Assembly (NCBI GenBank): GCA_025358195.1
Contig: JANYKP010000118.1
Coordinates: 1-7,536 of the forward strand
Origin: Cyclobacteriaceae bacterium
GTDB taxonomy: Bacteria; Bacteroidota; Bacteroidia; Cytophagales; Cyclobacteriaceae
DNA length: 7,536 bases
Direction of reading: 5' to 3'
Part shown: in pieces, positions 1 to 6,852 of the stretch
Layout of the letters: every line of letters begins with the position of its first letter
How positions within the stretch are numbered: the first letter of the stretch is position 1
Notes under the pieces: model-generated
The model's input: the letters and a program-made list of their open reading frames with translations, nothing else
Database searches by the model: none
Told to the model about the DNA's origin: nothing
Translations under genes and position numbers: made by a program

Positions 1-1151
1 GGAACAAAAGCCGCCAGGAAGGTAAAGGCCACCATCCAGGAAGGGAAACTGTTGCGGATAGCATTCAGCGGCAAGTTAGGAGAGGCAACGTACCAATCTG
101 AAAATGGGTGCCAATCCGGTGCGGCAAACAAGCCGATCAAAATTCCAAAGCCGATGATCAAAGAGAAAATCAACGATAAGCCTGTCAGTGTGATGACCAG
201 ACCAATGGCTACCCGTAAAATGTCTACCATTACGCGGAGTAGCGGACCCAAAACGTTGCCGAGCGCGTTCAAAATAGCAGCAATGGCCCGGAAGGGGAAT
301 AGAATTATTTTAGTAAGCGTACTTTCTTCAGCATCTTCTTTTTCATGAAGGCCTTTCTTAACGGTAGATTCAATGTTGGACAATGTAACGGCCTCTCCCT
401 GCATCCTCATTTTCTCTGTAATGGTCTTTGCTTCCGGAAGGGCGATCCACATAATAATATAGACGACGATGCCAACCCCTCCGAATATCGCCAGTATCAC
501 GAACAGCAACCGGATCAGTGATATGTCTGAACCAAAGAATGCTGCGATGCCTGCTGCTACACCCCCTACTACTTTCTTGTCGGGATCACGGTACATTTTT
601 TTCACCGTTGGTTCCTCTTCAAGTTCAGATGAGGCCGGTAGGACAATCCATAAAATGATATAAACTATCAGCACACTTCCATAGCTGCCCAATACCAGTA
701 GGGCAAAGAGCAATCGCGGCCACACCGGGTCGATATTAAAGTAATGACCAAACCCGGAGCAAACACCACCAAGAATTTTATGGTTCTGATCGCGGACGAG
801 TCGCTTTGAAGTGGAAGTTGTAGAAGAGGTCGTCTTTTCCCCTTTGGGTTTCGCAACAGGCTCGCCGGCAGCGAACTCCTGTTCTTCCGCTGCCTTGAAG
901 TCGCTCACACTACCCATCGTTGCCATGAGGTTGCTCACATCTTCTGCCGTGATCACCTGCTTTCCGTCATTGAGTTTGGAAAGAAAGATCTCGGCAATCC
1001 TTCCTTCGATGTCAGAAAGAATTTCGCTGTTGTCGTCGAATGAAGCGAAGTATTTATTGACGGAGTCGAGGTATTTGCGCAGGGTCTCGTACCCATCTTC
1101 CTCGATGTGGAAAATAATGCCGCTGATGTTGATGCTGATGTTCTTTTTCAT
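1..1151 (-). CDS. Tandem PspC-domain membrane protein (partial, C-terminus off the left edge)
   Basis: My own minus-strand translation is open from the ATG at 1151-1149 to the window edge, giving 383 residues with no stop. Residues 1-85 (starts MKKNISINISGIIFHIEEDG, later SDIEGRIAEIF and QVITAEDV) match the soluble N-terminal region typical of Bacteroidota PspC proteins. A Lys/Ser/Thr-rich linker (about 100-117) follows. PspC domain 1 covers about 117-172 (ILGGVCSGFGHYFNIDP, then a membrane segment ending LWIVLP). PspC domain 2 covers about 186-240 (VVGGVAAGIAAFFGSD, ending MWIALP). Further hydrophobic segments lie near 282-300, 312-343 and 373 to the edge. PspC domains are known from phage-shock envelope-stress systems, where PspC is an inner-membrane sensor; a membrane-stress or signalling role here is inference. 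The gene starts 37 bp after the padR stop in the same direction, so co-transcription is likely. No Shine-Dalgarno sequence is visible before the ATG, as is usual in this phylum. Confidence 0.92.
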   Translation of the reverse strand, partial: MKKNISINISGIIFHIEEDGYETLRKYLDSVNKYFASFDDNSEILSDIEGRIAEIFLSKLNDGKQVITAEDVSNLMATMGSVSDFKAAEEQEFAAGEPVAKPKGEKTTSSTTSTSKRLVRDQNHKILGGVCSGFGHYFNIDPVWPRLLFALLVLGSYGSVLIVYIILWIVLPASSELEEEPTVKKMYRDPDKKVVGGVAAGIAAFFGSDISLIRLLFVILAIFGGVGIVVYIIMWIALPEAKTITEKMRMQGEAVTLSNIESTVKKGLHEKEDAEESTLTKIILFPFRAIAAILNALGNVLGPLLRVMVDILRVAIGLVITLTGLSLIFSLIIGFGILIGLFAAPDWHPFSDWYVASPNLPLNAIRNSFPSWMVAFTFLAAFV

Positions 1152-1188
1152 ATCTCAACTAAAAGATAGGAGTGTGGGTTAAAAAAAA

Positions 1189-1530
1189 TTATACGATAGT
1201 CTTTGATTTTTGCGTGATCTGGTCGGTTGATTGCACAAGGTCCTCCCAGGTGTCGCTCAATCCTTTCAGGAATTGTGATCCAATCTCCGTGAGTTTGTAA
1301 TATTTGCGTGGCGGTCCTGATTTGGACTCTACCCATTTGTACTCCACGAGCCCTGCATTTTTGAGCCGGGTCAGGAGGGGATAAAGAGTTCCCTCCACGA
1401 CGATCATGCGCGCGGCCGTCAGTTCTTCCAGCATGTCGGAGGCGTATACTTCGCCCCTGGAAATGATATGAAGGATGCAATATTCCAATATCCCCTTCCT
1501 CATTTGCACTTGTGTGTTTTCAAGATTCAT
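1189..1530 (-). CDS. PadR-family winged-helix transcriptional regulator
   Basis: This 113-residue protein is the usual size of a short (subfamily 2-like) PadR regulator. Residues 10-85 form the winged helix-turn-helix: MRKGILEYCILHII opens helix 1, GEVYASDMLEEL is the helix-turn region, VVEGTLYPLLTRLKNAGLV is the recognition helix and start of the wing, and SGPPRKYYKLTEIG is the wing. The short C-terminal helix (FLKGLSDTWEDLV) would mediate dimerisation. I chose the ATG at 1530 (MNLENTQVQM). The frame stays open upstream to an ATG at 1593, but those 21 residues do not resemble the family and would cover the tandem AAGTACTAT motif. PadR proteins are typically repressors of their own operon that respond to ligands. 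Here the likely targets are itself and the PspC-domain gene downstream; that is inferred from gene order. The stop at 1191-1189 is followed by eight T residues on the coding strand, without a preceding hairpin. Confidence 0.93.
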   Translation of the reverse strand: MNLENTQVQMRKGILEYCILHIISRGEVYASDMLEELTAARMIVVEGTLYPLLTRLKNAGLVEYKWVESKSGPPRKYYKLTEIGSQFLKGLSDTWEDLVQSTDQITQKSKTIV

Positions 1531-1574
1531 ACATCTACTATTATAGAATAAGCGCTCTGGAGTCTTATACGGTA

Positions 1575-1600
1575 AAGTACTATGTATGGCCAAGTACTAT
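1575..1600. repeat. Two AAGTACTAT copies, 17-bp period (candidate PadR operator)
   Basis: Exact copies of AAGTACTAT lie at 1575-1583 and 1592-1600. The core AGTACT is palindromic, so the pair reads as both a direct and an inverted repeat. The copies lie 45-70 bp upstream of the padR start codon, where an autoregulatory operator would be expected. PadR proteins bind as dimers to dyad-symmetric sites near their own promoter. The assignment as the operator of this PadR is inferred from position and symmetry only. Confidence 0.5.
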
Positions 1601-1643
1601 TAGAAAATTTTAGATTAATTTTGAGATTGTTGAATTTCAGGTG

Positions 1644-1682
1644 AAATAGCGCATTTACATCGCTTCCAAATAGCGTATTTAC
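1644..1682. repeat. Two AAATAGCG(C/T)ATTTAC copies, 24-bp period, before the PorU2-like gene
   Basis: The 15-bp units at 1644-1658 and 1668-1682 agree at 14 of 15 positions (C/T at the ninth base). Each unit has a small AAAT-N5-ATTT dyad. The second copy ends 13 bp before the ATG at 1696, so it overlaps the probable 5' untranslated leader or promoter of the large plus-strand gene. A 24-bp period is a little over two helical turns, which would suit two protein dimers on nearly the same DNA face. Function is unknown; an operator or a duplicated promoter element are the obvious options. Confidence 0.55.
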
Positions 1683-1695
1683 CCTGTTGACAAGG

Positions 1696-1785
1696 ATGAT
1701 TTCAATCAAAAAGGCTTTGAGGGGACAGGTTTGGACGGGTGTGTGTATATGTGTAGCCTTAATTTGGCCGAACTCAACTTTTGCC
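1696..1785 (+). other. Sec signal peptide of the PorU2-like protein
   Basis: The first 30 residues have a basic start (MISIKKALRG), a hydrophobic core (VWTGVCICVALIW) and a likely signal peptidase I site after TFA, giving a mature protein that begins QFSNQW. There is no cysteine at the +1 position, so this is not a lipoprotein signal. Export across the inner membrane by Sec is the required first step for T9SS cargo. Confidence 0.85.
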
Positions 1786-4700
1786 CAGTTTTCCAATCAG
1801 TGGATCAACTTCACCCAGTCGTATTACAAAATACCAGTAGCCAAATCTGGCATTTATAAGATCTCCTATTCCGATCTTCAGTCGGCGGGCGTGCCCATTG
1901 GTGGAATAGACCCCCGCAGAATAAATTTATTTCACCGGGGTACCGAGCAGGCCATTTTCGTTCAGGGCCAGGCGGATGCAATCTTTGATCCGGCCGATTA
2001 TATTGAATTCTATGGCCACCGGAATGATGGTACCCTTGATGCTGATCTGTATCCACCTGGTTTGCAACCGCATCTTTATTATAATCTCTACAATGATACC
2101 GCTGCTTATTTCCTGACCTGGAATCCGTTGCCCGTACAAGGCAAGCGCATGAGTTCATTTTTTGAGACCAACAGTTCGTCACTTCCAAAGGAAACATTTC
2201 ATACGGAAGAGCGACTCCTGGTTTATTCGAATGAGTATTCCGGTGGCCTTACCCAGGGAGGAGGCATTCAAAACACAGGGTTTGATAAAGGTGAAGGATG
2301 GACCGGAACACTTATTTGTACAGGCACTTCGGGTTGCACGGGTTTACAAGATTTAGTTGTGGATAATCTGCTGCGAGGCGTCCCGTCTGCTGGTTCTCCA
2401 CAACTGGAAATCATGCTCGTGGGTCGCGATGAGGGAAGTCACCAGGTAGAAATTTATGCGGGCGCTAGTAGTGGTGCCGTTCGTTTGCTTACCATATCTT
2501 CTTTTACGGGTTTTGAAACATTAACAATTAATGCTCCCCTCAACGGGAGTGACATCGGCTCGGATGGAAAAATGACGGTGCGGGTTCGACTCCCGGCCAC
2601 GGGCACTCATAACCAATTAAGTGTGTCATACTTAAAGATCAATCTTCCTCAAGACTATGCCATCAATTCCTTGCCGGAAAAAATCTTTACCCTTCCACCC
2701 AATGCGCTTAATAAATCGTATGTTGAATTTTTGAACCCTCCGGCAAGTGCAAGAATCTGGGATATCACGGATATAAATTCGATCGGCATGATTGGTTCTA
2801 AACCGGTCACTGGCGGTATCGGAACCATTGTACCCGGTACATCGACCGGTAGAAAACTGTATGTTTCCAACAATACACTTACCACGACCTTACAAAAGGT
2901 AAGCTTCCGTCCCATCACGCCATCGCTGTATAACTTTATAATTATATCACATCGTTCACTGATGAAACCCGCGCTAGGGTATGGCGATGCCGTGCAAAGC
3001 TATGCAGTTTACCGCGCCTCGTCCGTTGGCGGAAGTTATGATACGTTGACGGTACCGATCGACCAGCTTTATAATCAGTTCAATTATGGCGAGACATCCC
3101 CGCGCTCCGTTTATCAATTCATGAAGTACATGGTTAATGGCGGGCATCCGAAATTTCTGTTCCTCATAGGCAAAGGAATTGAAGTCTCACAAGGATTTTA
3201 TCGCAAAACCTCGCTGGCACCTACCGACTTTCGTGACCTGGTGCCATCGGCAGGAATGCCCGGTGCCGACATGGCCTTCACGGCGGGATTGAGTGGAACT
3301 TCCTACGAGCCGGCCGTGCCCACCGGACGATTGACGGCAAGTACGCCCACGCAAGTAGCCGCCTATCTCAACAAAGTGAAAGAGACAGAGGCCCTTCCTT
3401 TCAATGATCTTTGGCGCAAAGACTTACTCCATCTTAGCGGTGGGATCAAGGCTGGAGAGCCGGAAATTTTTCGCCAATACGTCGACGGATTTAAAGCAAC
3501 CGCCGAAGGCTTCTATCTCGGAGGTAAAGCAGAAACCATTTCGAAGCAAACGTTGAATGTTGAATTAATCAACGTCAAGGACCAGGTTAACAAGGGACTT
3601 GACTTGATCACGTTTTTTGGCCACTCGGGTCCCGGCACTATTGACATCGACATTGGTTATGTGAGTGATCCAACATTGGGTTATAATAATGCAGGAAAAT
3701 ATCCTGGATTTCTTATCAACGGATGCAATGCGGGGCGTTTTTTTGACAACCGTGTCACCTTTGGAGAAGACTGGATTCTTACACCCAACAAAGGAGCGAA
3801 AGCATTCATTGCGCATAGTTACTTTGGATTCAGCAATACCCTGAAGCAGTATTCTGACATTTTTTATTCAGTGGCATTTGGTGATTCTACCTTTATGAAG
3901 AAGGGGATTGGGGAAGTGCAGAAGGAAGTAGCCAGGAGATATCTTGCCATGGAGGGTAATGACCTAATTTCGGTTACGCAAGTGCAGCAGATGATGCTGT
4001 TGGGCGACCCGTCCGTGCCGCTTTTTGGCGCCCGCAAGCCGGATTATGAAATCAACAAAGGTTCCATATCAATCATATCCCTGGATGGAAAATCAGTGAC
4101 AGCACAATCTGATTCCTTTGCAATTGACATTCGGGTGCGGAATTTTGGAAGGGCCCAGCCTGGACCGTTGAAAGTAAATGTAGTTCGTACACGGAGCGAC
4201 AATTCTACGATCGAATACAATTCACTTTTTAGTCCCGTGTTGTACAGCGATGTGCTGCGATTCGTAATTAAAAAGGGGAGAAACAACAATGAATTTGGCA
4301 ATGTCAATTTTACAATTACGCTCGATCCCGATAAGACGATTGATGAATTGGTTGAGACAAACAACACGGCCTCGATTAATTTTTTAATTCCACTCAATGG
4401 AACAAAGAATCTTTTTCCGTCGCCCTATGCAATTGTAAATACAAATTCGACTACCCTCGTATTTCAAAATACAGACCTGCTGTCAGACACGCGTTCATTC
4501 AAAATAGAAATTGACACTGCAGCTACTTTTGATAGTCCTTTTTTGAAAAGGCTACTAGTGTCGGGAAAAGTTGTGGCCAGAGCGCCCCTTGCCCTGCTGC
4601 CTGCTGATTCCCTTGTTTACTTTTGGCGAACAAAACTGGAGAAGCCATTGCCAGGCGAGAGTCCCCAATGGTCGGCATCTTCCTTTGTTTATATAAAAAA

Positions 4701-6675
4701 TAGTCCGGAAGGCTGGGCGCAAACAAAGTTTCCTCAATTATCGGAAGATGAAACGGCAGGTCTTTTAAAGGACATGGAGCTCAATCGACTAAAATTTATT
4801 GAAACGGTATCCACGGTAGACCTGATAACGTTTGGCAGTGCTAATCCAACCCCCTTTACGAAGGTGTCGCTGAAAATCAATCAGGAAGAGTACAATGTAT
4901 CTACCCAAGGGGTGCAATGCCGGAATAACACACTTAATATGATTGCGTTCGATAAAAGTTCGACCGCACCTTACGCAGGCCTGCTCTTCAGTTTTTTTGA
5001 TCTTCGTTCATGCGGCCGCGCCCCGAAGATGATCAATAGTTTTAAACCTGCAGAATTGGAGACGGGTAATGGCGATGACCTTGCAAAGTGGGTACAGAAT
5101 ATAAAACCCAGCGACTCCGTACTTATTTTTTCAATCGGGGATGCCGGTTATGCTTCGTGGTCGACGAACGTTAAGCAGCAACTGATCCAATTGGGTATTG
5201 GTACAACCCAATTAAATGGCATGCAAGCCGGTGAACCGTTTGTGATTTACGGAAAAAAAGGTGCGGCATCGGGAAGTGCGAGAATTTTCAGGCCCTCTAT
5301 ATCACCTCCGGACGCGCAGCAAGTTTCTGTGAGCAGAACAATTACGGGCCGCTTTTCACAAGGGTCGCTAAGGTCTGTTTTGATTGGTCCTGCTCAGGCA
5401 TGGTCACAACTTATCGTTCAATTGACTGAAGCGACGGGCAATGATCAATACGGTGTGGATGTGGCAGGCGTTGACCTTGCGGGACATGAAACGCTCTTAA
5501 AAAATCAGCTCAAAAGCACCACTGCGCTTTCTGATATAAATACATCCAAGTATCCATTCCTGAAGCTGACGTTGCGAATGAGGGATGATATCGATCTTAC
5601 TCCGGTGCAACTGCGAAAGTGGCTTGTGACCTATACGCCGTTAGCGGAAGGAATATTGACCTATTCAGGTATGAAGCCAGTGGAATCGGTTCAAGAGGGG
5701 CAGGAGTGGAGGGCAACCTATGGCTTTACCAATATTTCTTCCCGCGCCTTTACCGACTCCTTACTGGTGCAAGTGGACGTTTTTTCGAACGAGCCGCGAT
5801 CTACCGAGCGGCAGACGTTTAAAATTAAGCCGCCCATTCCTTCTGACACTTCAAAATTTTCGGTAACCGTTAAAACCAGGGGCAAAGCCGGCACCAATGA
5901 TGTCACAGTTTTTGTCAACCCACATGTGCTGCCGGAGATGTACTATGATAATAATGTGCTGGCATTGTACGGACACCTGCAGGTGGACGCCGATCGTAGT
6001 GGTCCGGTGCTAGATGTGACCGTGGATGGAAGGCATGTGACCAATGGAGATGCCGTGTCATCTTCACCGATGATCGTCGCGAAAGTCATTGATCACAATC
6101 AATTTTTGCTAAAGAAGGATACTATCGGTATAAATCTTTTCCTGCGCTATCCGTGTGTGTTGGAGAATTGTCCCTACAAGCGAATTAATTTTTCGCGCCC
6201 CGATGTAACATGGAAACCGGCTACTGCTGTCACCGATTTTGAGTTAACGTTTCATCCCAAAGGCTTGGGGACAGGTGAATACAGTTTGAAAGTGGAGGCG
6301 ATGGATGCCAGCGGCAATAGCAGTGGCGATGTGCCGTATGAGGTTTCTTTTGTGGTGACGGATAAAAATGGATTTACACTTCAATCCGTTTCACCGAATC
6401 CTTCCACTGATAAATTCTATTTCAAAATTTTATTGACGGGCCCTTCCATCCCGGAAGATTTTCAATTGACGATGTATTCATCAACCGGAGGTTTGGTAAG
6501 AAGCTTTGGAAATGAAGTGTTGAACGTATTGCATGTAGGCACAAATGAAATTACAGTGAGCACGTTGGATGCAACGGGTGATGTACTTCCCCCTGGAATT
6601 TATTTGTTTCGCATCGCCACCTCCACGAATGGGAAACGAATCACGAATAGTGGGAGATTGGTAGTGGTGAGGTAG
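1696..6675 (+). CDS. porU2: Putative T9SS sortase PorU2-like C25 cysteine peptidase
   Basis: This 1659-residue protein belongs to the gingipain/PorU family (peptidase C25). PorU removes C-terminal sorting domains from T9SS cargo and attaches the cargo to the cell surface; PorU2-type proteins are long relatives whose function is assumed, not proven. Numbering is from the ATG at 1696. Residues 1-30 are a signal peptide. Residues 31-140 match the PorU N-terminal region (YYKIPVAKSGIYKISYSDL). Residues 414-777 are the C25 core with His643 (FFGHSGPG) and Cys677 (INGCNAG), ending in LLGDPSVPLF. A CARDB-like domain follows at 783-900, an FN3-like one at 903-1003, an ILEI/FAM3-like region at 1055-1197, a beta-rich region at 1200-1320, a second CARDB-like domain at 1320-1430, an Ig-like domain at about 1432-1555 and a T9SS type A sorting domain at 1560-1659. 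An in-frame TTG at 1687 would add three residues; I prefer the ATG, which has AAGG just before it. No other T9SS gene adjoins. The C25 assignment is firm; PorU2 rather than a secreted protease is likely but not proven. Confidence 0.9.
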   Translation: MISIKKALRGQVWTGVCICVALIWPNSTFAQFSNQWINFTQSYYKIPVAKSGIYKISYSDLQSAGVPIGGIDPRRINLFHRGTEQAIFVQGQADAIFDPADYIEFYGHRNDGTLDADLYPPGLQPHLYYNLYNDTAAYFLTWNPLPVQGKRMSSFFETNSSSLPKETFHTEERLLVYSNEYSGGLTQGGGIQNTGFDKGEGWTGTLICTGTSGCTGLQDLVVDNLLRGVPSAGSPQLEIMLVGRDEGSHQVEIYAGASSGAVRLLTISSFTGFETLTINAPLNGSDIGSDGKMTVRVRLPATGTHNQLSVSYLKINLPQDYAINSLPEKIFTLPPNALNKSYVEFLNPPASARIWDITDINSIGMIGSKPVTGGIGTIVPGTSTGRKLYVSNNTLTTTLQKVSFRPITPSLYNFIIISHRSLMKPALGYGDAVQSYAVYRASSVGGSYDTLTVPIDQLYNQFNYGETSPRSVYQFMKYMVNGGHPKFLFLIGKGIEVSQGFYRKTSLAPTDFRDLVPSAGMPGADMAFTAGLSGTSYEPAVPTGRLTASTPTQVAAYLNKVKETEALPFNDLWRKDLLHLSGGIKAGEPEIFRQYVDGFKATAEGFYLGGKAETISKQTLNVELINVKDQVNKGLDLITFFGHSGPGTIDIDIGYVSDPTLGYNNAGKYPGFLINGCNAGRFFDNRVTFGEDWILTPNKGAKAFIAHSYFGFSNTLKQYSDIFYSVAFGDSTFMKKGIGEVQKEVARRYLAMEGNDLISVTQVQQMMLLGDPSVPLFGARKPDYEINKGSISIISLDGKSVTAQSDSFAIDIRVRNFGRAQPGPLKVNVVRTRSDNSTIEYNSLFSPVLYSDVLRFVIKKGRNNNEFGNVNFTITLDPDKTIDELVETNNTASINFLIPLNGTKNLFPSPYAIVNTNSTTLVFQNTDLLSDTRSFKIEIDTAATFDSPFLKRLLVSGKVVARAPLALLPADSLVYFWRTKLEKPLPGESPQWSASSFVYIKNSPEGWAQTKFPQLSEDETAGLLKDMELNRLKFIETVSTVDLITFGSANPTPFTKVSLKINQEEYNVSTQGVQCRNNTLNMIAFDKSSTAPYAGLLFSFFDLRSCGRAPKMINSFKPAELETGNGDDLAKWVQNIKPSDSVLIFSIGDAGYASWSTNVKQQLIQLGIGTTQLNGMQAGEPFVIYGKKGAASGSARIFRPSISPPDAQQVSVSRTITGRFSQGSLRSVLIGPAQAWSQLIVQLTEATGNDQYGVDVAGVDLAGHETLLKNQLKSTTALSDINTSKYPFLKLTLRMRDDIDLTPVQLRKWLVTYTPLAEGILTYSGMKPVESVQEGQEWRATYGFTNISSRAFTDSLLVQVDVFSNEPRSTERQTFKIKPPIPSDTSKFSVTVKTRGKAGTNDVTVFVNPHVLPEMYYDNNVLALYGHLQVDADRSGPVLDVTVDGRHVTNGDAVSSSPMIVAKVIDHNQFLLKKDTIGINLFLRYPCVLENCPYKRINFSRPDVTWKPATAVTDFELTFHPKGLGTGEYSLKVEAMDASGNSSGDVPYEVSFVVTDKNGFTLQSVSPNPSTDKFYFKILLTGPSIPEDFQLTMYSSTGGLVRSFGNEVLNVLHVGTNEITVSTLDATGDVLPPGIYLFRIATSTNGKRITNSGRLVVVR
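2935..4026 (+). other. Peptidase C25 catalytic core with His-Cys dyad
   Basis: The core begins at FIIISHRSL, a strand seen at the start of C25 domains, and includes a region with YDTLTVPIDQLYNQFNYG and the segment KFLFLIGKG. The dyad is His643 (codon 3622-3624, context GHSGPG) and Cys677 (codon 3724-3726, context NGCNAG), 34 residues apart as in gingipain-like enzymes. It closes with LLGDPSVPLF, the common C25 end motif. Both catalytic residues are present, so activity is plausible. Confidence 0.85.
4858..5286 (+). other. ILEI/FAM3-like domain inside the PorU2-like protein
   Basis: Residues about 1055-1197 read like the interleukin-like EMT inducer (FAM3) fold: NTLNMIAFDKSS (strand), FFDLRS and FKPAELETGNGDDLAKWVQNI (helix), SDSVLIFSIGDAGYASW (the 'valid action/no penalty' strand followed by Asp), KQQLIQLGIGTTQLNGM (helix and turn) and EPFVIYGKKGAASGSA (final strand and glycine-rich end). 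Two cysteines, Cys1075 and Cys1106, sit in the region and could form a disulfide. The match comes from remembered pattern similarity, not a search. Confidence 0.55.
6373..6672 (+). other. T9SS type A C-terminal sorting domain
   Basis: The last 100 residues show the standard sequence of this domain: an opening VSPNPSTDKFYF motif, central strands with LTMYSSTGGLVRSF, then PPGIYLFRI and a final NGKRITNSGRLVVVR ending in basic and valine residues. The domain directs a protein from the periplasm through the T9SS translocon. In PorU-type proteins it is kept rather than removed; whether that holds here cannot be read from the sequence. Confidence 0.88.
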
Positions 6676-6852
6676 ATCCGTGGCCCAAGAGCTGGTCAAG
6701 CCATAGTAAATCTCCACCTCAGAGAAGTAGGCATTAGATAATCCTCAGTAGGTAGTTAGGGGAGGTTAACATTACGACCAGTCCGAGGACGGTGGGTAGG
6801 GACAATTGGCAGAGAACTCTCTTGTTCACTATTTCCGAATTTTGTCACCACG
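6676..6852. other. Convergent spacer without a recognised element
   Basis: The 177-bp gap lies between two genes that point toward each other, so both transcripts must end in or beyond it. I see only weak potential hairpins (for example TGGC at 6681-6684 with GCCA at 6700-6703) and none followed by a T-run. CCTCAG occurs at 6717-6722 and 6743-6748, but nothing suggests a function. No ORF with coding character is visible. Confidence 0.5.

Larger units (their letters stand above)
1531..1695. promoter_or_regulatory. Divergent intergenic region between padR and the PorU2-like gene
   Basis: The 165-bp spacer separates two divergently transcribed genes and must hold the start signals of both. It is AT-rich compared with the flanking coding DNA. 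It carries two unrelated tandem motifs, listed separately. I could not find a clean match to the Bacteroidota promoter pattern (TTG at about -33 and TAnnTTTG at about -7) on either strand. Weak TTTAC-type elements occur inside the motif copies, so I do not assign exact promoters. Confidence 0.6.

Noticed and set aside
52..663. Two plus-strand open frames (52-348 and 469-663)
   Set aside because: Both lie opposite the second PspC domain and C-terminal membrane part of the minus-strand gene; their products look like antisense translations with no domain.
811..1182. Plus-strand open frame of 123 codons opposite the PspC gene
   Set aside because: The minus strand has a continuous, clearly recognisable PspC-domain protein across the same bases. 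The plus-strand translation is low-complexity and serine/leucine-rich with no family resemblance.
1181..1191. T-run after the padR stop as an intrinsic terminator
   Set aside because: Eight T residues follow the stop on the coding strand, but I found no GC-rich stem just before them, and the PspC gene starts 37 bp downstream in the same direction.
1148..1480. Minus-strand frame of 110 codons overlapping padR and the pspC start
   Set aside because: It overlaps the PadR frame out of phase, has an arginine/histidine-rich composition typical of a shifted frame, and would span the padR stop and the pspC start.
5619..5918. Small frames on both strands inside the second CARDB-like region
   Set aside because: They are out-of-frame shadows of the long uninterrupted PorU2-like reading frame and lack start signals or family resemblance.
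6681..6703. TGGC...GCCA inverted repeat just after the PorU2-like stop
   Set aside because: The stem is four pairs with a 15-base loop and no T-run, so it is too weak to call as a terminator.
6778..6795. GTCC-GA-GGAC palindrome with flanking CCA/TGG as a terminator hairpin
   Set aside because: The perfect part leaves a loop of only two bases, the outer pairs need a two-base bulge, and no T-run follows on either strand.
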